Part shown: piece after piece, positions 45,001 to 53,688 of the stretch
Numbering within the stretch: position 1 is the first letter of the stretch
Layout: the number at the start of each line of letters is the position of its first letter
Assembly (NCBI GenBank): GCA_028821455.1
Contig: JAPPGE010000067.1
Coordinates: 111,242 to 175,241, forward strand
Source of the DNA: a bacterium
Lineage (GTDB): Bacteria; Pseudomonadota; Alphaproteobacteria; SP197
DNA: 64,000 bases
Direction: 5' to 3'
Position numbers and translations under genes: made by a program
Notes under the pieces: model-generated
The model's input: the letters and a program-made list of their open reading frames with translations, nothing else
What the model was told of the DNA's origin: nothing
Database searches by the model: none

Positions 45001-47450
45001 GCTGTCCGAAGCTTCAGGTTCTTCGGCCCGATCGAGAGGATCTGCGCCTCCTCGCCGTTGAGAAGGGAGCGGTCCCTGTCGTTGCGCGTCCAGCGGATCC
45101 TTTCGCCGGCCTGGAGTTCGATCCCTTCCGTCTCGAAGAGATCCACCCGGTAGCGCAGGTACTTCGACGGATCGGCACGGCGGGTCTTGCCGTCGGGGTG
45201 CTTCAGGAGGACCTTCTCGCCTTGCGATCCGATCACCTCGAAGATGTCGCCCGACTTCGCTTGGACGCCGTAGACGTCGGCATGGAACACCGCGACGTCG
45301 CCCTCGCGCCAGTTGGCGAGATCGCCCTTCTGGGCCCGGGTGAGGTGGAGGTTGACGTAGCGTTCAATCTCGATTGTCCGTCCGCGAAGGCTCCCCTCGG
45401 CCTTGAGGCCCTCGCGGATGGCGCCCGTGATCTCCCGGCGCTGCAGATGGGTCGGCGCCAGCACCTTCGTCGCCTCGCGCTCTGCCGCGTCGAGGTCGAG
45501 CCACAGGGCCGCGGCGCGCGGTCCGAGTTCGTCGGCATCCATCTCCAGCACGCCGGGGCCAAGCTCTTCAATGGCGAGTTCCGGCTTCTGGTTGATCATG
45601 TGGAGCACCGCGGCCTTGAGGCCCTCGCCCCGCTGGCGCATCACCTCGTCCATCACCGCCGTCTCCATGCCGGCCTTCTGCAGCACCCTGAAGGGCTGCC
45701 CGGCCTCCACCGAGCGCAGCTGCGCCTGATCGCCCACCAGGGCGACGCGGGCGATCCCCGTCGCCTCGGCGATACGGGCGAGGGCATGCATCTGCGCCAT
45801 GCTGACCAGCGACGCCTCGTCCACCACGAGGAGCTTGCCCTGACACGCCGCCCGGACTTGCTCCAGGGCCTTTTCGTTGGCGCAGCCGTCGCCGACGTCC
45901 CGGTAACGGGTGAGGAACCACTGCAGCGTCTTCGTGCCGATCCCGGTCTCCTGCTGCAGCGTGCGGGCCGCGCTGCTCGAGGGTGCGAGGGCGACGATCC
46001 GCTCCGCGCCGGCGAGCTCCACGACCTCTTTCAGCATCGTGGTCTTCCCGGTACCCGCATGACCCTGGACGCCCACGACGTGGCGGGGCGACAGCAGCAG
46101 GGTGGAGACGGCGGCCTGCTGGCCGTCGTTGAGGGTACTGGCCTCGAGGTGGCAGTGGACATCACCGGCATCGATCTCGAATCCGTCCGGGGCGTCGCTC
46201 TCCTTCTTCATCCAGCGCAGGACGGCGCGTTCGGCCTTCACCGCCCGGTCTGTGACGAAGGCGAGATCGGAGCGCGCCCTGGTCGCCTCGATGAGGTGGC
46301 CCTCGTGCGTGAGCCGGGCGATGGCCGAGTCGATCTCCGGCAGCGTCCATTGCCCCGGCGCCAGGACGAGGCTCCTCAGCATGTTCGCGGTGAAGACCGT
46401 GCGCCGCTCCTCGAGATGTTCCACCGCCTGGCGTACCGCGTGGAGGGCCGAGCGGGACTGCCGGTTGGCGGCGTCACGGCGCTCGAGGTGCCAGCGCTCC
46501 TGGTCGGGCCGGGCGCGCGACGGCGGGCGGTTGCGGGCAACGCGCCGGTTGCGGGGCTCCATCTCCGCCATCCGGGCCTGCCAGATACTGGCGAGTTCCT
46601 CGCGCGACGGCTCGTCCTTGCGCTTGCGGGTGTAGAGCACCGCCTGCTGCATCACCGCCGCCGATCTCGCATCGAGGTTGCGCTCCTTCACCCAGGCCAG
46701 GGCCTCCGCACGGCGGGTCGAGAAGGCTCTCAGCGTCGCCTTGTCGTAGCCGGCGATCTCGAAGCCGGGGACGCTTCCCACCATGGTCTGCTCCGTGGCG
46801 TAGCCCAGGGCCTCCAGGCGGCGTTTGAGTTCGCCGCGATAGTGGGCGCCGATCAGGTGCTTGGACCGCTCGATCTTGATGAAGTCGGCGCTCCTCCACT
46901 CGCCCTCGGCGTTGCGGGTCATGTTGGCGACGACGCTGTGAGTGTGGAGCTGGGGGTCGAGATTGCGGCTGGCGAGGTGGCGGAAGGTGGCCGCCACCAG
47001 GCCGTCGCCCTTGACGCGGGGACGTCTGCGGGTCACGGGGTCCCAGCCCCGGGTCTCCAGCAGCTCGCTCTCGATGAAGTCGAGGGTCGCCGTCACCGCC
47101 TCGTCGTGGGCGCGGATGATCCGGGCCGACGCCTTCGGCGCCGCGTGGACCAGGGCTTCCAGCGAGACGGACTTCGGCGCCGAGAAGGTGATGTCGAGAC
47201 CGGGGCGGTGCTCGTGCCTGCCGTCGCGCAGCCGGCCGAGACGCGTCGTCGTGCCGGGGATGCGGCCGGAGAGCACCTCCTCGAAGCGCTTCGGCTTGAC
47301 GGGGCCGTGGAGGCCCAGGGCCGCCACGCCGGCGCCGTGCCAGCGGCTCGCCTTGCGGTGCTCTGCGTCGTTTTTGGCGTAGTAGCCATCGGTCTCGAAG
47401 TAGTGGACCGTCGAGGCGGCTTCGCTCAGGCGGGTGACCGTGGCGACCAT
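42072..47450 (-). CDS. MobF-family conjugative relaxase-helicase (TraA/TrwC-like)
   Basis: Nicks the transfer origin and unwinds DNA for conjugation. The 1792-residue product has a TrwC-type relaxase domain: Tyr residues in YFETDGYYAKNDAEH (catalytic Tyr pair at about 23-24), ITFSAPKSVSLEAL, and the metal site FRHLASRNLDPQLHTHSVVAN (His at about 158, 169 and 171). A RecD/TraI-like helicase follows, with Walker A GVQGHAGTGKTTMLKE (about 463-471), Walker B LLVVDEASLVSM, and the late TSTVHAAQGITCDQVIAVLD. The last roughly 800 residues are helical and repetitive. ATG at 47450 follows GGTAAGGTGACGCC. All catalytic residues appear intact. It is convergent with the small DNA-binding genes. Confidence 0.92.
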   Translation of the reverse strand: MVATVTRLSEAASTVHYFETDGYYAKNDAEHRKASRWHGAGVAALGLHGPVKPKRFEEVLSGRIPGTTTRLGRLRDGRHEHRPGLDITFSAPKSVSLEALVHAAPKASARIIRAHDEAVTATLDFIESELLETRGWDPVTRRRPRVKGDGLVAATFRHLASRNLDPQLHTHSVVANMTRNAEGEWRSADFIKIERSKHLIGAHYRGELKRRLEALGYATEQTMVGSVPGFEIAGYDKATLRAFSTRRAEALAWVKERNLDARSAAVMQQAVLYTRKRKDEPSREELASIWQARMAEMEPRNRRVARNRPPSRARPDQERWHLERRDAANRQSRSALHAVRQAVEHLEERRTVFTANMLRSLVLAPGQWTLPEIDSAIARLTHEGHLIEATRARSDLAFVTDRAVKAERAVLRWMKKESDAPDGFEIDAGDVHCHLEASTLNDGQQAAVSTLLLSPRHVVGVQGHAGTGKTTMLKEVVELAGAERIVALAPSSSAARTLQQETGIGTKTLQWFLTRYRDVGDGCANEKALEQVRAACQGKLLVVDEASLVSMAQMHALARIAEATGIARVALVGDQAQLRSVEAGQPFRVLQKAGMETAVMDEVMRQRGEGLKAAVLHMINQKPELAIEELGPGVLEMDADELGPRAAALWLDLDAAEREATKVLAPTHLQRREITGAIREGLKAEGSLRGRTIEIERYVNLHLTRAQKGDLANWREGDVAVFHADVYGVQAKSGDIFEVIGSQGEKVLLKHPDGKTRRADPSKYLRYRVDLFETEGIELQAGERIRWTRNDRDRSLLNGEEAQILSIGPKNLKLRTADGRTLTLAHDDPQLHFIDHAWTSTVHAAQGITCDQVIAVLDANQGAIAGQAAFYVELTRARDNAVLLTDDRDGLVEALETAADDELSTLEAIGHQFREPEVAVADKEVIPLAVLSDAKAWQEEIRSTLERHLDHRLAEREVLLDRARYSRTEGNSALAGVAGHAAWRERTLAAVGVCYEHNEGFAGKADLLEKLVAFDDDLAEFDRDRQRHAQAARTAGENFALHPGSDDLIARGRALVETAPRPKEIPWNLSPFLDLVTATRREHDEAVARADAEILARLDRAERELDAVKDERRALRSMAKGRPLHAVSGHAAWRERADAAIDALRRAVSRDGEREQRGLTDALRLEEAFDHDDDVAALITDWTAFEGEARARGVEAVDLAAGDPLLAQVRHLAGNPPEGEAPLEILTRILARHQTRTEEREKAVAAITRDLDGYRARHRDTANPLSAIGEWCAGTKAAIDTWRAMTVVDERDPALSATAAVLEDIIAFEERAFDLHARWNDARRTGGAARPFLAEDGDTLAADLRALEASLPRHGDLLSSLREASQALDRHEARIAERDEAAASLTRALEDYRACHGPTDDTARQLSDIRIWCFETRNAIDAWRAMTEADERNPAVSETAAALEDLMAFEERTRDVLTRWRIASIGKDAAQRFLGPEGESLAADLKALEAGLPRHAIIFQDLRPALERLAEHERAADRARELLARAREVDDARRSLLEREGKSSRPLDRRFNRARRRWREASEAVVADIEATDAALIAHVDDTAVASRVRKAHAASDRLDSLPGWLLLRLHDNAANAGSAIHPAMTKDYAGIVSDMQRLDSGLRANDPRRVVLRGEINAYQALDRTRRTVARLLADLKVHDADTASLDTRASREDLPLQQSMAWTRWYNQSMQLEDQAREVLSGGDRNLRVVLHDGQGTRQAFEETLAHFEQTRAAHGEPDNSARLERMRQEDEERRRSWSQRRGRSRGPSM
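42940..43755 (-). repeat. Tandem roughly 135-residue repeat in the relaxase C-terminus
   Basis: Two adjacent, diverged units inside the relaxase gene align along their length. Unit 1 (about 43755-43350) has AIDTWRAMTVVDERDPA, LEDIIAFEERAFDLHARW, LAADLRALEASLPRH. Unit 2 (about 43349-42940) has AIDAWRAMTEADERNPA, LEDLMAFEERTRDVLTRW, LAADLKALEAGLPRH. Looser copies sharing GHAAWRER lie further upstream in the protein. They look like helical spacer modules; unit borders are approximate. Confidence 0.75.
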
Positions 47451-47775
47451 AAGGCGTCACCTTACCAGATGACGCGGAACATGAACGACGTAGACCAACG
47501 ACCGGCACAACACTTTCAATCGTTACCGGCAAGATGCGCTGTTGGACAGGATTGCCATGTTGGTCCTATTTTCAAGGCACAAGACATATTCGGATTGTTC
47601 ATGCCCATACGATGGAACACATATCAGAGTCTGGCGCGGCTGGCGCAGAGCTGTCGCCCAGCACCGTCGACGAAGCGCGGATTGTTGAGCGGTCGGTTGA
47701 CAATCCGGTGCTCAGGATAACGCCGCTGGGAACATGTAGCAGGAAGTGGGAAACGGGGTAGGAGATAACCAACCG
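47451..47775. other. Divergent promoter region, relaxase / defence-like operon
   Basis: 325 bp between the outward-facing relaxase gene and the DUF499 gene. It should carry promoters for both. No confident sigma-70 pair, repeat or RNA was identified. An open frame from 47534 to 47761 has no recognisable content. Confidence 0.4.
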
Positions 47776-50700
47776 ATGACCGTCCCAAGCGTCTTTGAAT
47801 TGTGCAAGCTGCGTGACGATGTTCTGGAAGGAACCGTGACGGAAGCTGACTTTGCCGCCGACCTTGCCCAGGTGATCGTCAACAAGGGTCCTGATGACTA
47901 CATCGACCCCGCCCGCTTCTTTGCCAACACCTATCCAACGCAAGGTTTGAGGGATCTACTCCGCAACGTCTGCAGCCGTCTCAGCGGAGCAGGTGATCAT
48001 GTGGCGTCGATCTTCCGTCTCGACACGTCCTACGGTGGCGGCAAGACACACGCGCTGATCGCCCTGTGCCACGTTGCGCGGAGCCGCGGCAAGGTTCCTG
48101 GCATCGAAGAATTCATCGATCCCGCGATCCTTCCCACAGCCGGAGTGCGAATCGCGGCATTTGATGGCGAGAACGCCGATCCAGCCAACGGGCGCCGCAT
48201 GGCTGATGGACACCTGGCCTTTACTCCATGGGGTGAGATCGCGTCGGCTCTTGCCGGCCGTGATGGTTACGAGCGTGTCCGCAAGAGCGACGAGACCGGC
48301 GAGGCACCGGGCGCGGAGACCTTGCGCGAATTGTTTGGCGGTGAACCAACTTTAATCCTGCTTGATGAGCTGTCAGTCTACCTGCGCAAGGTCCAGCGTA
48401 GAGACAACGCCCGGGACCAGCTGACCGCCTTTCTGACCTCGCTCTTCAAGGCGATTGGGAGCGCACCCAATGCGGTCGTTGTCTTCACCCTTGCCATCGG
48501 CAAGGACGGTTCCAGCGACGCCTACAGCCAGGAAAACCAGTTCATTGCAGACAAGATGCAGGAACTGACGAGCGTTGCAGGCCGCACGGCGACATTGCTC
48601 AATCCAACCGAAGAACATGAGACCATCCAGGTTCTCAAACGGCGCCTGTTCGAGTCCATCGACGAGTCGGCGGCGGTCACGGTTGTCGATGCCTATCGGG
48701 ATGTGTGGAACAGGCACAGGGAAGAACTACCGGAGTATGCCCAGCGACCGGAAATCGTCGACGAGTTCCGGTCCGGTTATCCCTTGCACCCGGATGTGCT
48801 CAAGACCCTGACCAGCAAGACCGCGACCCTCGACAACTTCCAGCGTGTGCGTGGCATGTTGCGGTTGCTGGCCCGCACGCTCTCCCATCTGTGGAACCAG
48901 CAGCCATCCCCTACGACCGCCATTCATGTGCATCACATTGACCCGGGTTACGAACCGGTTCGCCAAGAGATTCTGACGCGCCTTGGGCAAGAAAAATTCA
49001 GGTCGGCGATCTCCAATGACATCGCTTCACTTAAGATCAAGCGGGAGTCGCTAGCCGAGCAGATCGATGAGAAGGATCACCGCGGCCTGCAACCCTTTGC
49101 AAGGTACGTCGCCCGCACGATCTTCATTCATTCCCTTGCCTTCAATGACGCGTTGAAGGGCATCTCGCCGGAAGATCTGCGTTTTGCCGTTCTTGGTCCC
49201 GATACTGATATCAGTTTCATCGAGGGCGCTCGCAAGAGTTTCATCGCGGACTCCTCCTACCTCGATGATCGTCCTGGCATGCCTATGCGGTTTCTCATCG
49301 AAGCGAACCTTCAACAGGTCATCCGGCGGGCAGAAGGGCTGATTGACAGGGGAGAGGCTCGATCCGAACTGAACGACAGGATCCGGGAGATCTTCAACGG
49401 CAAGACATTCGACGTCGTTCCCTTTCCGGGAGGTCCTTTTGATGTCGCCGATGACCTGGCCGACGGCCGCCCGAAACTGGTTGTGCTCGGGTACGAGGCC
49501 GCCACCATCGGTGTTTCGGTCGATCATGTCCCCGATCTGGTCGAGCGGATCTTTGAACGAACAGGCTTGCAGGAATCCGCTTTGCGCAAGTATCGGAACA
49601 ATCTGGTGTTCGTGGTTGCAGACGATGCGCGCACGGACGACATGCGGCGGACGATGTTCCGGCGCATGGCCTTGCGTGCGATAAGGCGGCCTGAGCGTCT
49701 GAGCGAACTGGCGGACCATCAGCAGGACCGGGTGCGGGAACTGGAGACAAGGTCCGAACAGCAACTCGCAATCGCCATTCAGCATTGCTATCGGCACGTT
49801 TTCTATCCGACACGCAATCGCATCGAGGGAAGTCAAGTCGATCTGGGTCACACTGCCATCGACACCCCTTCCACCTCTGACCGCCCGGGCGTGGGGCAAA
49901 GGCAGGTTGAGCGCGTGTTGCGAGATCTCAACAAGCTCCGTCTGCCGGAGGACAATCCTGATTCGCCCACCTACGTGCGCGACCGGACTCCGCTCAAGAA
50001 CAAGGGACAGATCACCACCCTTTCGCTGCGGGAGGAGTTTCGCCGGGCACCGTCACTACCCATTCTCGTCGGCGATGACACCTTCGTCCGGGGTGTGAGA
50101 CTCGGTATCGAGGAAGGGCACTACGTCTATCGGCGCGGCGACTTGCTGTGCGGACCCGGTGATCCGATGGCGAGTATCGAGATCGACGAACAGTCCATGA
50201 TCCTGACGATGGACTTTGCAAAGAAGAACAACGTGTGGCCCCGCCCTTCATCGGAAAAGACTTCCGGCGAAGATGACCGTTCAGATGATGATAGTGACGG
50301 TCAGAATGACGAGGGTGACACAACCAGTGAAGGCGAGAGCGATAAAGATCATGGAACTGGGCCTGTGGAGTGCAAGGCCGAGGGCGTGCTTCGGGAAGCG
50401 TTGGTCAAAGTTTGGGAACAGGCCCGCGAGAAGAAGATAGAGAGCATCGCAACGCTCACGATCGCGATGTACGAAGCAGGAGATGCGTTCCGCCTCTTCC
50501 AGGCCGTTGCTGCGGTGACCGGCGCCACGAAGTCGGTCAGAATGGAGGGCGGCTACGACACACGTGAAGGTGGTTCATTCCAGTTGGAGTTCGATGGGCC
50601 GATCCCGGATGCGCAGCCAGTGCGCGAGTTTCTCGGTCCGCAGTTCCGGGACGCGAAGTCCAGCACCCTCAACGTCACCTTCCGGCTTGACTTCGCCGAT

Positions 50701-50805
50701 GGACTGAAGATGGAGAGTGATGCTGCGGAGAGGCTTACCGAACGTCTCAACAAGTTTGCGTCAGGCGCGGCCTATGTCTCGGCCACGGCCTCGGCGAAGA
50801 CCTGA
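47776..50805 (+). CDS. DUF499 P-loop ATPase, defence-associated
   Basis: A 1009-residue ATPase. Near the N-terminus, FRLDTSYGGGKTHALIALCHVA is the DUF499 Walker A (residues about 83-92, GGGKTH), and PTLILLDELSVYLRK (about 191-205) is Walker B. A middle part holds FRSGYPLHPDVLKTLTSKT, typical of DUF499. An acidic low-complexity linker, rich in D, E, S and G, lies near residue 830-870 before a compact C-terminal domain. The ATG at 47776 follows TAGGAG; a GTG ten codons upstream is less likely. It is the first gene of a tightly packed operon with a DUF1156 methyltransferase, a partner seen repeatedly with DUF499 in loci described as anti-phage. The biochemical role is unknown; NTP-driven DNA or complex remodelling is an inference. 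Confidence 0.85.
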   Translation: MTVPSVFELCKLRDDVLEGTVTEADFAADLAQVIVNKGPDDYIDPARFFANTYPTQGLRDLLRNVCSRLSGAGDHVASIFRLDTSYGGGKTHALIALCHVARSRGKVPGIEEFIDPAILPTAGVRIAAFDGENADPANGRRMADGHLAFTPWGEIASALAGRDGYERVRKSDETGEAPGAETLRELFGGEPTLILLDELSVYLRKVQRRDNARDQLTAFLTSLFKAIGSAPNAVVVFTLAIGKDGSSDAYSQENQFIADKMQELTSVAGRTATLLNPTEEHETIQVLKRRLFESIDESAAVTVVDAYRDVWNRHREELPEYAQRPEIVDEFRSGYPLHPDVLKTLTSKTATLDNFQRVRGMLRLLARTLSHLWNQQPSPTTAIHVHHIDPGYEPVRQEILTRLGQEKFRSAISNDIASLKIKRESLAEQIDEKDHRGLQPFARYVARTIFIHSLAFNDALKGISPEDLRFAVLGPDTDISFIEGARKSFIADSSYLDDRPGMPMRFLIEANLQQVIRRAEGLIDRGEARSELNDRIREIFNGKTFDVVPFPGGPFDVADDLADGRPKLVVLGYEAATIGVSVDHVPDLVERIFERTGLQESALRKYRNNLVFVVADDARTDDMRRTMFRRMALRAIRRPERLSELADHQQDRVRELETRSEQQLAIAIQHCYRHVFYPTRNRIEGSQVDLGHTAIDTPSTSDRPGVGQRQVERVLRDLNKLRLPEDNPDSPTYVRDRTPLKNKGQITTLSLREEFRRAPSLPILVGDDTFVRGVRLGIEEGHYVYRRGDLLCGPGDPMASIEIDEQSMILTMDFAKKNNVWPRPSSEKTSGEDDRSDDDSDGQNDEGDTTSEGESDKDHGTGPVECKAEGVLREALVKVWEQAREKKIESIATLTIAMYEAGDAFRLFQAVAAVTGATKSVRMEGGYDTREGGSFQLEFDGPIPDAQPVREFLGPQFRDAKSSTLNVTFRLDFADGLKMESDAAERLTERLNKFASGAAYVSATASAKT

Positions 50806-51285
50806 ATGATGGACTCTGGCTTCGTCTTTCATCGCGACACTCCGGACTCCGCGCCGCGTTACGAATTGCGTGTGCGCCGATACGGGGCCACAGACTCCGG
50901 ATACGAGGTCTGGCAGCTTCCCGCGGCAGCTTCACCCCATGTCACCAGTGCCGTGCGCGTTGCCGGACTCCGCGGACGTAACTTCGAACTTGTCGAGCAT
51001 CGGGTCCTCAAGCGGCTATCCAGGGCCGGAATCACACCTGTGCCGGCCCGCGATGCAGCCATCGACAGCCACTCATTGACAGAAGATCTCGCCTTGAACC
51101 TGGGGCTTCTATTCCGGACACTGGCGCCCATGCGCAGCCGCGACAACATGAGAGCCGTCGCCGAAGGCATCGACGCGATGGGGCGCGAAGAAGCGGCCTA
51201 CTGGCTGGGAATGGCGATGCATCGCAAGCACCCGCGAAGGGTATTGACGGCATTACGATGCTTGCTGACAGCGCCCCGGAGGTGA
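50806..51285 (+). CDS. Unassigned 159-residue protein in defence-like operon
   Basis: I do not recognise a family with confidence. The product begins MMDSGFVFHRDTPDSAPRYELRVRRYGATDSGYEVWQLP, a beta-rich start. It then has RVAGLRGRNFELVEHRVLKRLSRAGI and ends with a helical SRDNMRAVAEGIDAMGREEAAYWLGMAMHRKHPRRVLTALRCLL. The stop of the DUF499 gene directly abuts its ATG, so it is translationally tied to the ATPase. A small partner of this kind between DUF499 and the methyltransferase would fit an accessory subunit, but this is only inference. No catalytic motif is seen. Confidence 0.7.
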   Translation: MMDSGFVFHRDTPDSAPRYELRVRRYGATDSGYEVWQLPAAASPHVTSAVRVAGLRGRNFELVEHRVLKRLSRAGITPVPARDAAIDSHSLTEDLALNLGLLFRTLAPMRSRDNMRAVAEGIDAMGREEAAYWLGMAMHRKHPRRVLTALRCLLTAPRR

Positions 51286-51977
51286 TGATCGTCATGCGGA
51301 TCGAGCCGGACATTAGTGGTGTGGATATCGTACTTCGGGGAAACTTCAATCCGGCGATACTCACGCCGGCCTGGTTTGCGATGCACGGTCTGCTTCCCGG
51401 TGCTGACGAAACCGCTACGCTGGACTTGGCAACCCCTTCATTGGTCGCGTTTTCCACCGAATGGGTGAGCCTTCATTCAACAACCGATCAGTTCCAGGTC
51501 CATACTCAGCTGATGCCCTATGTGCGACTATCCGATCTTGTCCTTCGCATCTTTCGCGAACGTCTCCATCACACTCCTCTGTCGGCGTTGAGCATCAATC
51601 GCCACATTCATTTCCGTGTCGCAAGCCCCGAGACAAGACAACGGGTTGGCAGAATGCTGGCCCCACTTGCGCCTTGGACGGGGATTGCGGACACACTGAG
51701 ACTGACGGGAGCCGACAGCGGAATGCTGTCGCTTACCATGCGACAGTCAGAATTGACGGATCGGCCCAGCGGTGGACATATTGACACCCGAGTGGAACCT
51801 TCCGTCAGGGTCGGTGATGGCAGGCAGGGGGTCTACGTACATGTCAACGATCACTATGGTGCTGTCAATACGGCTGATGGAGCGGAGTACCTGCTGGACC
51901 TTCTTGAGACCAAGTTCGAGGAGTCACTTCAACGTGCCGACTCCATCGTCAATCACGTGATGTCTCTGTCAACCTGA
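51285..51977 (+). CDS. Unassigned 230-residue protein in defence-like operon
   Basis: Not recognised. The ATG at 51285 overlaps the previous stop (TGATG) and a GGAGG lies just upstream; the ATG at 51258 inside the previous gene and the one at 51294 are alternatives. The protein is mostly beta (VMRIEPDISGVDIVLRGNF, VAFSTEWVSLHSTTDQFQVHTQLMPYV), with ALSINRHIHFRV and a late beta pair RVGDGRQGVYVHVNDHYGA. It ends in a helix LLDLLETKFEESLQRADSIV. The layout is somewhat like TIGR04255-type proteins of sporadic distribution, a weak resemblance. Role unknown. Confidence 0.65.
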   Translation: MIVMRIEPDISGVDIVLRGNFNPAILTPAWFAMHGLLPGADETATLDLATPSLVAFSTEWVSLHSTTDQFQVHTQLMPYVRLSDLVLRIFRERLHHTPLSALSINRHIHFRVASPETRQRVGRMLAPLAPWTGIADTLRLTGADSGMLSLTMRQSELTDRPSGGHIDTRVEPSVRVGDGRQGVYVHVNDHYGAVNTADGAEYLLDLLETKFEESLQRADSIVNHVMSLST

Positions 51978-51986
51978 CAAAGTAGA

Positions 51987-52604
51987 GTGACCAATCCCAT
52001 GGCCCCATTCGATCAGTCGACTGCGGCGCAGTGGCATGACACGGCCGCTGACGAAAACGAATACGACGTCAACACCACCCTGCCGATTAGTCCCGGCGTT
52101 TCAGCAGCGAATCACGAAGTTGAACGAGCGCTTGCGAAGCGACGATTGGCAGACTCCCATCTGATGGACAACTCTGCCGCTCACGGCTCATCAGTTTCAC
52201 CTCTTCACGAGTGGAACACCGAGGCAGAGTCATTGATCGTCGATCTCCCTCCACGGGTCACGCGCCGGCGGCGTGGTGCGACATTGCATGCACTGCAGGA
52301 ATGGGAGGGGTATGTGGCGGAAATTCGTCACGATGACGTCGTGGCCCGCCTGACCGACATCACGGCCGGTCATCGTTACGAGAGCGTGGAAGCCATCATT
52401 CCTCGCTCCGAGATTGCCGAACGGGATGCCGAGCGCATGGTGGAAGGCAGTATTTTCCGCTGGGTCATCGGGATCGAGCGCTCCGGCAAGGAGACGGTCA
52501 GCCGCGTTTCGAGGATCGTCTTTCGTGATCTCCCCAGAATGACTCAGGAGGACTACCGCAGAGGCCGCGAATGGGCCCGATCGACTATGGCGAACTGGAC
52601 GTAG
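51987..52604 (+). CDS. Unassigned 205-residue protein upstream of MBL-fold gene
   Basis: The N-terminal 90 residues look disordered (STAAQWHDTAADENEYDVN). The C-terminal part is a compact beta domain: LHALQEWEGYVAEIRHDDVVARLTDITAG, then AIIPRSEIAERDAERMVEGSIFRWVIGIE and RVSRIVFRDLPRMTQEDYRRGREWA. Small proteins with this WEGxV, FxWxIG and FRxLP pattern occur often as uncharacterised partners in accessory loci. A GTG at 51987 or an ATG at 51999 may start it. The following MBL gene starts 34 bp before its stop, so the two are probably co-translated. It may be a partner of the MBL-fold protein; this is inference. Confidence 0.65.
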   Translation: MTNPMAPFDQSTAAQWHDTAADENEYDVNTTLPISPGVSAANHEVERALAKRRLADSHLMDNSAAHGSSVSPLHEWNTEAESLIVDLPPRVTRRRRGATLHALQEWEGYVAEIRHDDVVARLTDITAGHRYESVEAIIPRSEIAERDAERMVEGSIFRWVIGIERSGKETVSRVSRIVFRDLPRMTQEDYRRGREWARSTMANWT

Positions 52605-53686
52605 TGAACGGCACCGAGCGATCTCCCCGGGACGACGAGATCGAACTCACGTTGTTTGGTCCCGGCTATGGAGAAAGTATGGTCTTGCATCTCGGTAATG
52701 GCGTGTGGGTGGTGGTCGACTCTTGCGTGGATTCAACGGGTGCGCCGGCAGCCTTGCGATACCTTGAGCGGATAGGGGTCGATTCGGCTGAGTCGGTCAA
52801 TGTTGTTTTCGCGACGCACTGGCACGATGACCACATCAGGGGTCTGGTCGACATTCTCGCGGCCGCTCCAAACGCCGACTTCTGTTGCGCCAGCGCCTTA
52901 TGCACGTCGGAGTTTCTTGGAATGGTCGGTGCTCTCGAGACGGGGCACTTCTCGGTAGGCGGTTCCGGTATGCGAGAACTCCATGGCGTCTTTTCGCTTC
53001 TGGTTGACAGGGGCAAGGAACCGATCCACGCGATCGCCAACCGCATGGTGTACTGCAACCCAGACTGCGAGGTGTGGTCCCTCTCGCCGTCGGATTCGGT
53101 GTTCCAGACGTTTCTGAAGGCACTTCACGGTCTTATGCCGAAGGAGCGGGAAGCCAAGAACCGCGTCCGCGATCTTTCCCCAAACGAGGCGGCGGTTGTC
53201 CTGTGGGTGGAGGCAAAAGGAACATCGCTTCTCCTCGGATCCGACATGGAAAGGGGTGGATGGTCATTGATCCTGAGTGACACCACGCGCCCCGTCGGCA
53301 GGGCCTCGGTTTTCAAGGTGCCTCACCACGGCTCTGGGAATGCCCATGTACCTGAGGTCTGGGACTCCATGGTGGAGAAAGAAGCTGCCGCGATTCTTGC
53401 ACCTTGGAGAAGAGGCGGCCACGCCTTGCCCACGACGCAGGATGCCAAACGTATTCTGAACGAAACAACTCGCGCCTGGATCACCAGAAGCGGTTCTTCG
53501 AAGCAACTCTCCTTCAAACATCCAAATCGCACGGTCGAGAAGACTCTCAGGCAGGGCGTCGTGCGCCTGCAGCGTCTGCCTGACAGTTATCACAGAATCC
53601 GGTTGCGACGCCAATTTGATTCGAGCGACCCCTGGTCGGTCGAATTGTTTGGTGACGCCAGCCATCTTTCCGCCTACGCCGCCTGA
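52571..53686 (+). CDS. Metallo-beta-lactamase-fold protein (ComEC-like hydrolase)
   Basis: A 371-residue soluble MBL-fold protein. Metal-binding residues: THWHDDHIRGL (HxHxDH at about 83-88), LLLGSDMERGG (Asp at about 225) and VPHHGSGNAHVPEV (about 251-261), the last being typical of the hydrolase domain of ComEC-like proteins. Unlike ComEC it has no membrane part. Start ATG at 52571 lies inside the previous gene; a GTG at 52604 overlapping that gene's stop is an alternative. The methyltransferase gene follows 2 bp later. In a defence context a nuclease or nucleotide-phosphodiesterase role is plausible but unproved. Confidence 0.85.
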   Translation: MGPIDYGELDVVNGTERSPRDDEIELTLFGPGYGESMVLHLGNGVWVVVDSCVDSTGAPAALRYLERIGVDSAESVNVVFATHWHDDHIRGLVDILAAAPNADFCCASALCTSEFLGMVGALETGHFSVGGSGMRELHGVFSLLVDRGKEPIHAIANRMVYCNPDCEVWSLSPSDSVFQTFLKALHGLMPKEREAKNRVRDLSPNEAAVVLWVEAKGTSLLLGSDMERGGWSLILSDTTRPVGRASVFKVPHHGSGNAHVPEVWDSMVEKEAAAILAPWRRGGHALPTTQDAKRILNETTRAWITRSGSSKQLSFKHPNRTVEKTLRQGVVRLQRLPDSYHRIRLRRQFDSSDPWSVELFGDASHLSAYAA

Positions 53687-53688
53687 GC

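Noticed and set aside
44718..47720. 1000-codon plus-strand open frame opposite the relaxase gene
   Set aside because: It is antisense to the MobF relaxase-helicase, has no domain or membrane segment, and its composition (many Arg, Gly, Leu and His) is what a high-GC shadow frame gives.
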